Positions 1 through 11,100 are shown, numbered from the stretch's first letter. The stretch is DNA of 57,869 nucleotides from Cylindrobasidium torrendii FP15055 ss-10 (GCA_000934385.1 KN880584.1:1-57869), one strand, 5' to 3'. Program-made: numbers and translations. The notes: generated by a model not told the origin, from the letters alone.

Positions 1-1495
1 ACTGTGAAGTACTGTAGGTACTTCACCGAGTTGCAGTCTTACCTACCCAATAAGGACTGTTGCCAACTCGGAATGCTCGCCCTTTAGTCCATCGGGCCGA
101 TTATTTCTACAATACACTGGCGTGGCCCACTCCCAGTGGAAGGACTGGACGCCATCTCAAAGCTTCCACAGTGATAGCTTCTATGTACTTCAAGTCGGTA
201 CGGTCGTCACACGTTGGGGCGCGATGGCGACCTATGACACGGTCGACTTCCTCTTGTGCCTTCTTCTGCACTTCAGGGAAGTGCAGCAGGGCGACGATAG
301 TGGTTAGGTTCTGCGAGACTGTCTGAAAGCACTCATAAATTGGGTGAACAAAGGAGTGCGTATATTACTCACCGTGTCGGCGCCGGCAGCGAACGCGACG
401 GTGGTCACATTCTTGATCATATCGAGCCTATCATGCGGCTGGCTTTCCAAAAGCTTGGTGATCATACAAGGGGTAGCAGATCCATCGGCCTGTTGCTCAT
501 CTCAGCTTCGAGGTTCAGGGTGAGAATGTCCCCAACACATACCAATGCTTCCTGCACAAGCGTCACAGGTTGCTCGCGCATTGCGAGGGCATACTTTGCG
601 GATTGTTTCCCACGCCGTTTGAATGCGACCCATGCTTGATGGATGTGAGCGTGCGAAGGCAGCATTGCAAGATCACGCACGCGGGGCATATTTTAGAATA
701 GGAAGGAAATCGATGAGAAAGTGGCCAGGAGTGAATGCTAGGTCGATGGAGACAAAGGACTTGTCGGCGATCTCGATGTAGTTGTCGTAAGCCCTGCCCT
801 TGAGCCCATAGACGACCTCCAGGACGGATGATCCAGCCTGGCTAATCAACAGTAAGTCATGGGTTTGTTGAAATATAAGATACGCTGATGTACCGGCGGA
901 CGTGGTCGAAGAAATCCTCCGGCGTCTTGAGGAGGGCACGTAGGCATACATAACTTGCTGCATCTTGTATTGGCGTATACTCCTGGACAGCTTTCTGATG
1001 AAAGAAATCGTTGAATGTCTTGCGGTGTAGCCTCAAAATAATATGTAAGCTCGCGGTAGTCGATGGTGTGAGTATGAACTTACCGCCAGGTGTCCGAGTA
1101 TCGAAAAATGGCAGGGTTCCACCACCACTGTAGGACATCGAACATCATGCGATAGGCTGAACCATCAGAAATGCACTTCAACTTTGCAAACACGTACATG
1201 GCCTATCAGAATAGTTCGCAGAGCGCCTCTCCAAGAGCTCGTTCGCTATCTTGAGGTCACTGATCACGATAGTTGTACGTCCGAAGACTTTAAGAGACAT
1301 GATGGGGCCATAAGTCGCTATCGAATCCATGTATCTGAGGTGATATTGATTGCCCGACGGACGGTTGAACAGGTTTCCGACAATGGGCAGGCGCGGGGGA
1401 CCAGGCGGGAGCGGTAAGGGGGTCTTCTTGCTGCGAGTGGCAACATGCACGAATAGGAAGAAGAGGACGATACACGCGAGAGCGTACGGGGACAT
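1..1495 (-). CDS. Cytochrome P450, 3' end cut by window edge
   Basis: Heme-thiolate monooxygenase, probably ER-anchored. The chosen start at 1495 gives a hydrophobic N-terminal anchor (MSPYALACIVLFFLFVHVA) followed by the proline-rich hinge PLPLPPGPPRLPIVGN. Later exons encode FDVLQWWWNPAIFRYSDTW (about 1080-1145), then LHRKTFNDFF and a helix-C-like stretch. The I-helix oxygen-binding motif AFAAGADT is near 370-400. FPEVQKKAQEEVDRVIGR and the K-helix region (ALRWRPVLPLG) lie at about 120-300. Introns have normal borders, for example GTAAGT after the SDTW codons, and joins keep frame, so the visible part looks functional. The heme-binding cysteine region lies beyond position 1 and cannot be checked. 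It resembles the large CYP families of agaricomycetes; the substrate is unknown. Confidence 0.9.
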
Positions 1496-3109
1496 GATGG
1501 GTTGGATAAGATTCAAGCAACAGAGGCACTGAGTACTTATGAGGGATTCCGTCCGGGGTTCAAGCCTATCTTCAGGATGTATGGCGCTGTGAAGGAGGTA
1601 GAAACCCACGCTATGAATGGAGCCAGGGTTACAATCCGGTATTATCACGCCACGACTTGAGGTTCTTTGGTTCGCAAGGTTGTCAATGTAGAAGGGAGAT
1701 ATGGTCATGGGAAACGGATGTACGTGTATGGCGTGCAATCTGAACATATCTTTGTGCAAGGTCGAGAATTGAGGGATGTGGCATTGGAGCGGAAAGAAGC
1801 AAGGCCACAGACGATAGGGCATAAGGAGTACATACACGAACTCTGTGGCCTCAAAGCTTGTGACACGGAAATGTGTACGAACGGAGAACAGACCACTCAG
1901 CTGCCCTGCCAGAGAACCAGATTCTGTGGGTATTTCTGGGCACCGCGCACGCAAATCAAAAATTAAGTGAGTCGAGGGAAATTCGTCTCAGCGTTGCCGA
2001 CATGGTGAACGTTAACGACCCGAGAGCGAGACGTGCATGCGCCGGGTGATCGCCGTTCCGATCTGGAGATGATGCGTTGATGGCCGAGCTTTGCTTCCGC
2101 GGCCGGCCTGCAACTTGTCTTCGGACCACCATTTCAACTTATCTCGTGGTCACAGAACCCCAAAAGAGCTCGCGACAAATCAAACAACAACATCCAAAGA
2201 GCCGAAAATCGCGCAATCCTTCAGCTTCATCTACGGGTCACGACTTCGTCATCCTTGCGATATTCAAGACAGCCTTGTGTACGACCGTTTTTTTCTCCGT
2301 GTTTTGACGCGTGAAATGCTGAAGTTTTGATGTATACGTGCGAGCAGCCATAGAAAGGTACGCTATCACCAATGTCTAGCCCGGACATTGTTTCTCCCCA
2401 GCCCTCGTTTTGGCCACTTCGTGCGCCAACGACATGCCCATACATTATCGCTTTAACACGTTGACGCCTTGGAGCGTGGGCTCTCCCTCTTCCATGTCCC
2501 CCGTTCAGACTCGGTTTGTGTACGGCAAGAATACTGACAAGTCTAAACAGCATGTTATAAATGAGGTTATCATCAACGTCGACAACCCTAGCGAGAGCCG
2601 CCGACGAGAGTCAATGAATCCATAGTGGAAGCTACAGGGAGGAACGGGAGTCCTGTCGCGCCATATCCGGGAGGACATTGGACTGCGCGAATTATGACGG
2701 GAGTCATCAAGGAGGAATCCTTAGGACGGGAGTTCAGCGCACTCGGGAGTGTACTTCGATGCAACGCCATGCTTGGTCTGGCATGACCAACATTCGCACT
2801 GACCATGCCTAGTTCGGTAGGACAGGCTGGCACGACGGTTCTGACTGTCGTAGAAACACCCGCCAGCCGCGACCATGTCCGGTACAGGAGTACCGACTAG
2901 CGCAGCTGGCGGCGAAAGCGGGAGGACTCAATGACCCGAGTACTATGCTGGAGTACGCGCACGCATTTCTGTCAGGCTGTTCTGAAGTGGTGATGACTAC
3001 GGAAATACATGATTGCTTCTCGGTACATCCTCCAGTTGCACTTTTCCAATTACGCTACGGTTACAGCTTGTTCCTCAATCTACAGGTCTTGAATTCAATG
3101 TACCCAGCT
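1496..3109. other. Intergenic, no gene recognised
   Basis: This 1.6 kb stretch separates the P450 start from the 3' end of the next minus-strand gene. It holds the P450 promoter. Open frames in it are short, overlap on both strands and show no family signature or convincing splice pattern. No repeat or RNA gene was recognised. Confidence 0.5.
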
Positions 3110-3577
3110 TCACATTGCCCTCTTTCGTCCATAGCCTGCACCTGGTGGCAGGTTCAACCTATCTTGCTTGTTTGCTTCCAGGATAAAGTCGCCCGCAAAG
3201 CTGGCTCCTGTATCAGGGGACTGGAACATACCGCCAAGCTCTTCGCTGTGACCCATCGTGTGTGCCCATTGCACATCAAGCTCCCCGTCGTCGACGAATG
3301 AATGTACAGGAGCGGCGTTTACAGTGTTTGGGAGCGGAGCCTGAGGGTGAGAAACGGCGTTGAGTGTGGGTGGGTAATAAGAGTAGACGTGCTCCTCGAA
3401 TTCGTCAAAGTCCGGATTGAAAGGCGAGTATGGTGTGGCCATAAGACCACTGACGCTCGGCGGCCCGGATAACATGGTCGGAGTATGCAGTGGGGTCAGG
3501 CCGCCGAAGTTGAGCACGCTGTGTCCTGCAGTCTGCTCGCTCCCGTGGTTGACGGAGTGAACGTTGGTGGAAGCCAT
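3110..3577 (-). CDS. Hypothetical Ser/Pro-rich protein, 155 aa
   Basis: A single open frame from an ATG at 3577 to a TGA at 3110. I do not recognise the family. The protein is low-complexity and rich in Pro, Ser, Thr and His (for example LTPLHTPTMLSGPPSVSGL). An acidic and aromatic patch (DFDEFEEHVYSYYPP) lies near residues 55-70, and the C-terminus is short and basic (YGRKRAM). Its composition resembles disordered regulatory proteins or a transcription-factor activation segment. There is no DNA-binding domain, signal peptide or membrane segment. An additional coding exon cannot be excluded. Confidence 0.45.
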   Translation of the reverse strand: MASTNVHSVNHGSEQTAGHSVLNFGGLTPLHTPTMLSGPPSVSGLMATPYSPFNPDFDEFEEHVYSYYPPTLNAVSHPQAPLPNTVNAAPVHSFVDDGELDVQWAHTMGHSEELGGMFQSPDTGASFAGDFILEANKQDRLNLPPGAGYGRKRAM

Positions 3578-3911
3578 TGCGGTGGTGCGTTACTGAGTTC
3601 GAGGAAAGACGCCAAAAAGACGAAAGCCAAAAGCTTTGACCGCACTGGCGATATAGTTCGGGATGGTGGTTGTGGTAAGAAGTCAACCTTTGGCACAACT
3701 AGCTGGGAAATTCGATACGTGAGAAGAATGGTGCAATGCAGTGCGTTTAGTGACCCGCTTGTAGAAGTCGATGGGGCCAGGAGCCAGAAGTCCACATTGC
3801 AAAATTACAAGCTTGCAGAGAGCAGAGGCAAATCGCGGTTGTGTTTTCATCGAACGACCGCTCAGCCGAACAAGTGACAAATCTGAAAAGCTGGGCAGTG
3901 GGCTCAAGCCT
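3578..3911. other. Intergenic, no gene recognised
   Basis: About 330 bp between the start of the hypothetical gene and the target duplication of the mobile element. It is probably that gene's promoter. No coding signature was recognised on either strand. Confidence 0.4.
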
Positions 3912-4547
3912 CATTGCGCTAGGGTGGCGGACCTAACCCCCAGAACATAGGTACCAAGCATAAGTACCGGTACCGTACCGTACCGTACCATGTACTGTAC
4001 ACCCCCCGCCGGGAGGGTAGGTACGGTACCTATCACATGATGCATTCACGTGACCTTATCACGTGCAGGCTTCGGATCACGGCGCGCGCCGCGGGGCGGG
4101 CGGCGGCATGATCGGCGGGCGCCCAACGACATTGGGCGGAGTGGCATGGCTCTTATTGGGGTTCCCAAGAGCTAAAAACTTAATTTTTAGCTAAATGGTG
4201 CTATAGACGGACTTTTACAGTAAATTGAAAGTCATTGAGAGAGTGTGAGGTGGGTATCTCAATCTAGAGGAATTATGGGGTCAAAATCTGCAATTCTGAG
4301 GCTTCAAAGCATTTCATTGTGTCTTCCCGGGTGTTAATAAGTGTGATATGTATGCGGACGCAGAAAAAGCCCGAAAATAGCCCGAAAAACAAGCAAAACG
4401 CGGGGTGTGGCGCAGGTCACATGTTTCCATCACGTGCCGGTACAGTACGGTACGGTACGGTACGGTACACCCCCCCTAAATTGGGCATAGGTACGGTACT
4501 GGTACTGTACCCCCCGGGGAGCATAGGTCCGCCACCCTACATTGCGC
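3912..4547. mobile_element. Non-autonomous hAT-type MITE with 8-bp TSD
   Basis: The element spans 3920-4539 (620 bp). Its ends are exact 16-bp terminal inverted repeats, TAGGGTGGCGGACCTA at 3920-3935 and the reverse complement at 4524-4539. Both sides are flanked by the same 8-bp direct repeat, CATTGCGC, at 3912-3919 and 4540-4547. An 8-bp target duplication and a TIR beginning TAGGG (YARNG) are hallmarks of the hAT superfamily. No transposase is encoded, so it would need a transposase in trans. Just inside the ends are GTACC/GGTAC-rich subterminal arrays in opposite orientation (about 3950-4035 and 4440-4512). The perfect duplication suggests a fairly recent insertion. Confidence 0.85.
3950..4035. 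repeat. Left subterminal GTACC/GGTAC array of the MITE
   Basis: Short overlapping copies of GGTACC, GTACC and GTACGG, followed by an accccccc tract. The matching array at about 4440-4512 is its approximate inverse, so the ends could pair beyond the 16-bp TIR. In hAT elements, repeated subterminal motifs commonly serve as transposase binding sites; that role here is inferred. Confidence 0.6.
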
Positions 4548-4561
4548 AGTGCGCACTGCGC

Positions 4562-4570
4562 AAAAAAAAA
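4562..4570 (-). terminator. Pol III terminator T-run of tRNA-Gln
   Basis: Nine consecutive T on the minus strand, 38 nt beyond the 3' end of the tRNA gene. This is a standard RNA polymerase III stop signal. The MITE's right target duplication ends 14 bp further on. Confidence 0.65.
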
Positions 4571-4608
4571 CACTCGTTACGTGACTGCCTTGTTGTGAAG
4601 CATAAAGT

Positions 4609-4680
4609 AGGCCCTGCCAGGGATCGAACCTGGGTCACGGGAATCAGAATCCCGGGTGATAGCCACTACACTACAAAGCC
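4609..4680 (-). tRNA. tRNA-Gln (anticodon CUG)
   Basis: The 72-nt minus-strand sequence folds as a cloverleaf. The acceptor stem pairs GGCTTTG with CAGGGCC, with two G-U pairs. The A-box is of the form TAGTGTAGTGG. The anticodon stem CGGGA/TCCCG encloses the loop TTCTGAT, so the anticodon is CTG. The T-arm is CCAGG-TTCGATC-CCTGG, giving the B-box. There is no intron. It decodes CAG glutamine codons. A Pol III terminator follows. Confidence 0.92.
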
Positions 4681-4819
4681 TTGCTGCAGCTCGAGTCAAA
4701 ACCGCTCACAGGCCGTACCAATTAAGCACACGATCACAATCATCAATCATCATTTCACACGATCCTTTCTTGTTTGAACGCGCCCACCGTCATTCTACAT
4801 TTGCCGTTTAGTCCGTACC

Positions 4820-6832
4820 ATGGAAGCAGCAGATATAGACGGACTCAAAGCGAGTGCACTCTCCCCTTGTAGCCTCTCATCTAATTTTATTGCGGGCTAC
4901 TTGTGCAGGCCTTGGCTAAGGGTGGCTCTCTTGAAGCGCTCCAGGCCCTAGAGCATTTGGTGCTCTCAAAACAGATTTCTTTCTTTATTGCTCGGGACAC
5001 AATCCTCACCATCTTTGAGAAGTACGGCGATATGACCGCGCGAGGTAGCAAGAAGACCCCTCCACTGCCAATATACAAGATAATGTCGTGTGTATCGATA
5101 CTTGCGAGTGGCTTGCAAGACAAGGCAGTCAAAGACGATTACGACTTCATCCCATTGGCATGGCAGTACACAGTTTTCTGGAGCGTGTGGTTGATGGAAT
5201 GTGCTGGTGTCGTGGAAGGCGCTACAGGCAAAGAAATCAATGCGACCTCTCCTTATCCTGAAATCGTCGAACTCGTAGAGCGCGCGTTTGATTCGGCGTT
5301 ATCGTCGCCCCGCATCTGTGGCTCTGCTTTTCACGGTGATGACCCTGCTACGTTGGAGATGACGCTCTACATCACGCGTCTATGGCTGCGAGGAAGCGCC
5401 TCGGACAACCTTCATTCTCCGAATCTCTTAGTCCTGATGATGGGACGATGGCTTTCCCATCTTGTCTATCCAGCGCCTTATATCCGATACAAGGTCTCCC
5501 CAAAGACCGCCGCGGTCATTAAGAACGCTATACAGGACGAGAACTCCGTTATTGTGGCGCGCGCCTTATCGCAGGCATGTAGCCAACTCAACGAGCAGGC
5601 GAAGGTAGATCTCGACACCGTCTACATGACCTCTCTCATCTGCTTAATCCACGTTGCCTCCACCGACAAGCACTACCCGGCCCTTGTTGAGCACGGGTTC
5701 TACACTTGGACGCCCAGAATTCTCAAAGTCATCACTTCGCGTCGAAGCAACTTCTACGGCCCTGCCGTTGGATCCAAAGATGACCCGTCGCAGCGAGATG
5801 CAGTAGAGAATTGCGTGCGCCGTCTAGCATGGATGTGCGAGCGCTTCACCACGAACTTCGTCTCCTCTGCAGTCCGCGCTGGAATGCTTGTTGCCCTTAT
5901 TCAGGCAACCGTGTGGTATCAGAGAGACAGAGGGATGGAGGCGGCGATTGCAACTACAGCGAAGGCTCTTTTGGGTTATGTGCTTTGGCCTTCGGTGCAT
6001 GCTCACGTCTTGCGCTCGTTCAAATCGTCATTGAGGACCGGTCTGCTGAACAAGTGTGCAGTCGATGGCGCCGCAGGCGCTGCCATCCTTGAAATCTTCA
6101 GGGTCTCGAGTACAAACACCTACACGGACACGACCGAACTGAAAGAGTTGGCTCTGCGGAAGTGTGCCAACCTAAAGTGCAAGGTACGCTGCTCTGTGCA
6201 ACGCCTATTCTCGCGTTGACGTTCTCTCTTTCCAAGCGCAAAAATGCAGGCCCAGTCATTCTGAAGCGCTGCGGCGGCTGTCTTCACTATGCATACTGCT
6301 CGAAGGAATGCCAACGCCTGGATTGGGCACGAGGACACAAACAATACTGTAATAACCTAAAGATTCTGCCCCAGATGATTGGTGGGTCGATCCATGCTTG
6401 CATTCTAGCATGCGACTTTTGACTCACGAGCCGTGATTAGTATCCTGTCCTGCAGTGACAGAGAGCGACGACGACTTTATGCGATTCCTCGCTTGGCGGG
6501 ACCTCTACCAATATGGCAACGACATTCGAAAGTTTTTGAAAAAGTACCGCGGCACCGACACGCCTGTGTTGGTCATGGACTATCGCATGTACGTGCGCGA
6601 CCGTAAGCCGGATGTCTATGTCATACCGTTCATGGAATGCGACGAGTTCTTCAAACTGAAGGGCCGCGAGTCAGAGTGGGAGGAAGCTGTGAAAGGGCTT
6701 CGGGTGTCGCTGAAGAAAGCGGGGGACAGTGGTTTGTTGCTTCTCGGACCGAATGTGGAAGAGAATACTCCGTATGCCAGGTTGATGTCGCGCGAGATGA
6801 CAAGTAGGTTCAAATACGATCACAAGAAGTAA
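4820..6832 (+). CDS. MYND zinc-finger protein, paralog 1
   Basis: A helical N-terminal region of about 430 residues is followed by a MYND finger. The finger (CGGCLHYAYCSKECQRLDW, then GHKQYC) is on exon 3 at 6237-6381; an upstream CANLKC probably supplies the first zinc ligands. A conserved C-terminal domain of about 125 residues (FLAWRDLYQYG, VLVMDYRMYV) ends at 6832. Exon 1 is predicted as 4820-4849 (MEAADIDGLK) and exon 2 starts at 4909. The only donor preserving frame and matching paralog 2 is GCGAGT, making this a GC-AG intron. The later introns at 6184-6236 and 6382-6455 have GT-AG borders. MYND fingers usually mediate protein-protein contacts; the specific role is unknown. Confidence 0.8.
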
Positions 6833-7291
6833 AATAGCTATAGGCATTATAGCAGAGACTGGGGAGGGGGGGAGACGATGGTAATAGTACATGTCACGAG
6901 AGCTAAAATGCGAATATTCGAGATATAATAAGACATGATACCGTAGACGGGCTGATCAACATAGAATCAACTTGTCCAGGACCTACACGACAAGTCAAAA
7001 AATGCAAGAGGCCTGCCTGCATAATGAAGGATAGCGTGAGCGGGAGACCAAATGCGAAGGAGACGGACCTGGACAGAAACTCATAGCGTCAGTATTGGCA
7101 AGCTAATAAATAGGCGTGCAGGATCAAAAGTGAAGCGACGAGTACGGAGAGAAAAAGTGAGTCAGAATGGAACGAGGGGAGGCGAGACGAGAAAAATAAA
7201 GACGGAATCGTCGATGAACGAGGTTGAAAAAAAAAGAGAGTATGGAAAGCAAAAGTCGGTTGGGCGGCACGGATGCCAATAATTTACTCGA
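6833..7291. other. Intergenic, no gene recognised
   Basis: Purine-rich 3' flank of the MYND gene, convergent with the relic on the other strand. The overlapping short frames show no recognisable family. No RNA gene was seen. Confidence 0.4.
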
Positions 7292-8030
7292 TCATCTGCT
7301 TGACGACTCCTCGTAGAGAAAGGACTCGGGGAAGTACTTCTTGATATCAGCGTCGATGTACCAGTACGGCGCAAGATATGTGATGTGATTTCATCAGTCG
7401 AACCAGCACCTCCGTTCAGCATCCCGAGGATGCGGCCGTCCCTGTCGAGGACAATCAAGCCCGAGTCGCCAGGTCCGGAGAAAGGACCGTTTGCATTGCT
7501 GTAGGGGAGGACAGCTATTTCCATCGATGTCTGCTTAGCGCCGTACTCGTTGAAGTTGCGAGTGAAAGACTCCATCCCTGTGACCCGACCAATGGTAGTG
7601 CCCGTCGCCAGGCCGTGTTTGACGACAAGAAGGCATTCTTCCCCGTGAATGTCGAGCTGTGTGGGTTTCCATATCTCGTCAGGCTGGACAACGCCAGACG
7701 CCTGCCAGGGGTGCCGTAAAAGTCATAGCCAGCGTTAGGGTAGAAAGCGGAGAGCCGGTCCGTATTAGAGACAGGCCCCTCGTCGTCATTGAGTCTGAAG
7801 GAAGAAACGAGAGTCATTGTGGGAGAGAAGACATTCTTGCAAGATTCGAGAAACACCTTGTCAATTTCATAGGGAGTTCCGTGCGGCACTGTGGAACGAA
7901 CAGTCAGAAACCGAAAGAGACACTGAAGAGGCTTACTTGTCGCGGACCCTTGGTGTTATTGGAGCGAAAGGAAGTTGTGCAAAAGCGATCGATCAGCCGC
8001 GCAAAGGGTCTCAGTGTCTGGCACGATCAC
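7292..8030 (-). pseudogene. Decayed GDSG trypsin-like protein of a basidiomycete family
   Basis: The conserved C-terminal block reads GEECLLVVKHGLATG, then MESFTRNF, then GPFSGPGDSGLIVLDRDGRI and LGMLNGGAG. This matches a protein family common in agaricomycetes with a GDSG serine-protease-like motif. The reading frame breaks at least twice. One break lies between FYGTP (about 7715) and QPDEIWKP (about 7670). The other lies between STDEIT (about 7385) and ITYLAPYWYI (about 7375), before the stop at 7292. The long N-terminal half of the usual protein is not evident upstream. No plausible introns explain the shifts, so I call it a pseudogene, although sequence error remains possible. Confidence 0.6.
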
Positions 8031-8298
8031 ATGACTATAGTAAGCCGAGAATCTCGATTCTCGAGTTTCGAGCCCTACAATTCATTCCACGAGTACGTTC
8101 AGGCTTTTTGTTTTAGTATAGGGTGGGAAAATTTTCATGCACGCGCTACAGCAGCTCGACTATGTACTAAGCATTGCCTATATTATATCACCAAAAAGAA
8201 ATCAAGTCCAAAAAAGTACGCGAAGATGTACCGATATTAGGCCCATACATGGACTGTGGATGAATGTAACTAATCATTGAAAGCCAATGTGCTCAAAC

Positions 8299-9519
8299 CT
8301 AGCACGTCCAGGAATCGTCGGGCGTTTGAGGTGCACTGACCCATTGATACGGCTGTTGTCCGAGGCATTCAGCTACAGTGACAAGCTGGTAGCCTGCCCC
8401 ACTGAGGACTTGAAGAGCGTGAGGGAGGACATCGAAGGCGCTTGACCCTGATACACAATATCAGACTAATCGTCACGAGAATATAGAAGAACGCACAGTG
8501 GGTTTCGTGGTTGAGAGCAATGAGCGTTGAGGGGTGGTTGGCGACGAACTGGTCGTAGCGGGCCTTGCTCTCTTCAGGAGAAGCACCAGCGGCATCACCG
8601 GAGCTGGTAGAGGAGGCAATAAGACTTAGTACACCAAGAAGAAAGAAGTATGGAAAAAGACGCACTCGAAGTCCCAGTTCACAACCCTCTGTCCACGAGC
8701 AGCCGACGCAGCGAGAACGTTGTCATTAAAGTTTCCAAAGGCTGCACACACGTCGTTAATGATGCATGCTGACCTGTAGCAAAGGTAAAGACATACGAGG
8801 GCGCATGAAGGCGGGCTGGACCCCAGCAATGCGCTGAAGTGCCTCTATGGAAAGTCAGATGGTGTTCCCTAGGAGACAACGTTCGCTATACGCACGCTCG
8901 ACACGCCACATCTCGTCGTGAACTATAGGAGCCGTCAGGGTTCCGCGCCAAGAGTCGGGCGGAAAGCATGCTCACCTTGATCCCAAGACAGCGTGGTCAG
9001 GTCGGCGTGCGACCAGGTGTGCGAGGCGAGCTGCATGCCGGAGTCATGCGCGAACTTGACGCCGTTCATGAGGTCCTTGTTGTAGATGCAAGCAACTGGG
9101 ATGGGGAGTCAATGCGGGAGAGCGCGATTCCCATGGAGTGCGTACAGTTGTTGCCGTCTAGGAAGCAAATGTTAGGACAGGAATGAGGGTGAATGTGTGC
9201 TACGCACTGAAGAAGAATGTAGCCTTTGCGCCGTAATCATTCAGTTTTCCAACGATGTCCCAGCTGGGAAGGTGAGCCGGACGTCGAACGAAGAAATCGC
9301 TAACATACATGTACCAATAAGGACCGTCATCCTACTCAAAAATTAGGCGCTGGTAGAGAAAGAGGCTTGAACGCGACTCACGAAAGTAATAGCAACATGG
9401 TTCGGGTTCTTGCAGGCGTAAATAACATCGGCAGTCTGGCGTTTTCCTTGCGCGTCTGGATGAGGATGGGCAAGTGTAAAGCCTGCGAAGAGGGTGGCAA
9501 CAAGGGTCGAGAAGAGCAT
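8299..9519 (-). CDS. Chitin deacetylase-like polysaccharide deacetylase (CE4)
   Basis: Secreted metal-dependent deacetylase, probably acting on chitin N-acetyl groups in the cell wall. The start at 9519 gives the signal peptide MLFSTLVATLFAGFTLAHP; an in-frame ATG at 9573 would put it internally. After splicing, the NodB motifs are visible: AITF-DDGPYWYM (motif 1, with the motif split by an intron), ASHTWSHADLTTL (motif 2 with both metal-ligand histidines) and FMRPPFGNFNDN (motif 3). LIALNHETH gives a late histidine motif, and the protein ends PDDSWTC with TAG at 8299. At least seven short introns are needed, all GT-AG where checked. All catalytic motifs are retained. A TATA-like box lies 100 bp upstream of the start. 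Confidence 0.88.
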
Positions 9520-9618
9520 TTTTTCGAAAAAGTGAAAGGACTGTGGCTGGGGGAAAATGAGTGGAGGATGCAACCCGAGGGGACGAGTGGTGAACGGCTA
9601 GGTTGACAAGTTTCCTCC

Positions 9619-9624
9619 TTTATA
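9619..9624 (-). promoter_or_regulatory. TATA-like box of the chitin deacetylase gene
   Basis: TATAAA on the minus strand, 100 bp upstream of the predicted ATG at 9519. This is a plausible distance for a fungal core promoter. Confidence 0.4.
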
Positions 9625-10492
9625 CTGTGCGGATGAATGCCTCCGAAAGAGGTACACAAGGTCCAAGATATCACTGTTGACAAGCGGAAGGGAAAGGTTG
9701 CACTTTTGGAATGGATCTTCGACGTCTACAGATGGTGTTCAGCTTTGTAGGTGACACGATGCTGCAATAATGACATCGATATCACCCACAAAGCCATGGC
9801 TTGCAAAGCTGGTTTGCGTCGTGGAAGTGTACTCAAAGAGCCAGAGTCTGCTCGCTCTTCCGCTTGGGAGGTGACGGTCCCCGAGTCTTGGCAGGAGGCA
9901 GTAGCCAGGGCAATGCACCCTAATTGAGATTAACGCCGTGAGCAACGACGAGCGTCGAGTAGCATTCAGACTCGATTTTCTTCATGCATTCATTAGACAC
10001 AGCCCAGAAAGCGACCACAATTTGAATGATGATCTTAACGGAATATCGTCTCCCATTGTGTTGGGGAGGAACTTCTTCATAGACGACCCACCAGAGTATC
10101 ACTGAACGATGTTGCCGCTGGCGATGGTGTGTCCGTTTGGAGAGAGGATAGCCCGGAGAAAAAAAGGAGCGAAGAAAAGGGCCGAGGCTGGGTCAAATCG
10201 ATGAGAAGGTGTACTATGTACTAGCAGTCTGATAGCAGTCCAAATGAATGTGTCCGAGAGAGAGAATGTGGTCCGAGATGGCTGGCAGAGGGCCTGGTCG
10301 TAGGGATCGGTAGGGTTATGGCATAAGTAATTCCCGTATATATTCACAAAGACCCAATGGTGGAGAAAAGGAGAACGAGCGCGACAAACATAAAGCTGGT
10401 GGGTGAGGGGGAGGTGTATATCTACATACAAGTCCATGGCAAGGATAATGATACAGCGGGAAGAGTCCGGAAAGGTGGATAGGATAGCGTGA
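9625..10492. other. Intergenic, no gene recognised
   Basis: About 870 bp between the deacetylase promoter and the 3' end of the dual-specificity phosphatase, which is on the same strand. Only short, unsupported open frames are present. Confidence 0.4.
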
Positions 10493-11100
10493 TCAGGTAG
10501 TGAAGCGTCTGCCGCCCATGTTGGGGCGGTTCCAAGCGGTTTCCCAGTCGCGGAGGGCGGCGACGAAGCCTGGGTTCGGTTTGATGCACGCACGCTGGCC
10601 CTTTACGAGCGCAAACGCGGTGTCGTAGGACATGTGTCGATTGCGGATGAGATACGCGATGACTACCGACGCCGAGCGGGATATGCCCTTGGGAAAGATG
10701 AGCGGAGAGCGAAATGGGACGGGATATGGCCACACACCTGTTGGCAATGAACCAGCACACTCTTTCCTGACTTGAGCGCATGATCGATGTGATTACAGAC
10801 AGCCTCGAGGTGTGGCTTGAGGTCCGCGGTGCTCGTGTCGATGATATCGATTTTGTACATATTGAAACCGGCCTTTTCGGAGAAAGGATGCCATGGGGCA
10901 TCCAGCACCTGCACTAGGTGGGTGATGTTGTTGACGCGTAGAGCCTCGCTCTCGTGCACGGCGGCCATGGAGCCTAGGTAGAGTGCGCCCGATGTCTTGG
11001 ACGACGACGGAACGGGCGCTTCCGGTAGGATGAGGTGCATTGGTGTGCACATGGCCTCTTGGACGGCGAGAGACATGGTGTCGAAGCGTATCATGGTCAA
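10493..11100 (-). CDS. Small dual-specificity protein phosphatase
   Basis: Predicted protein of about 185 residues that removes phosphate from Tyr and Ser/Thr. Exons are 10738-11100 and 10493-10687, with a 50-nt intron that splits the active-site loop. The spliced signature is VLVHCQQGISRSASVVIAYL, giving HCxxGxxRS with the nucleophilic cysteine and P-loop arginine. The DSP fold start is visible as SGALYLGSMAAV, and the general-acid region is IDIIDTSTADL. No targeting signal is seen. The start may be 11100, 11094 or 11076. It is a compact stand-alone catalytic domain, unlike the large Pps1-like enzyme at 49.2 kb. Confidence 0.88.

Noticed and set aside
9520..9573. Upstream in-frame ATG of the chitin deacetylase
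   Set aside because: It would place the clear signal peptide MLFSTLVATLFAG inside the protein, so the ATG at 9519 is preferred.
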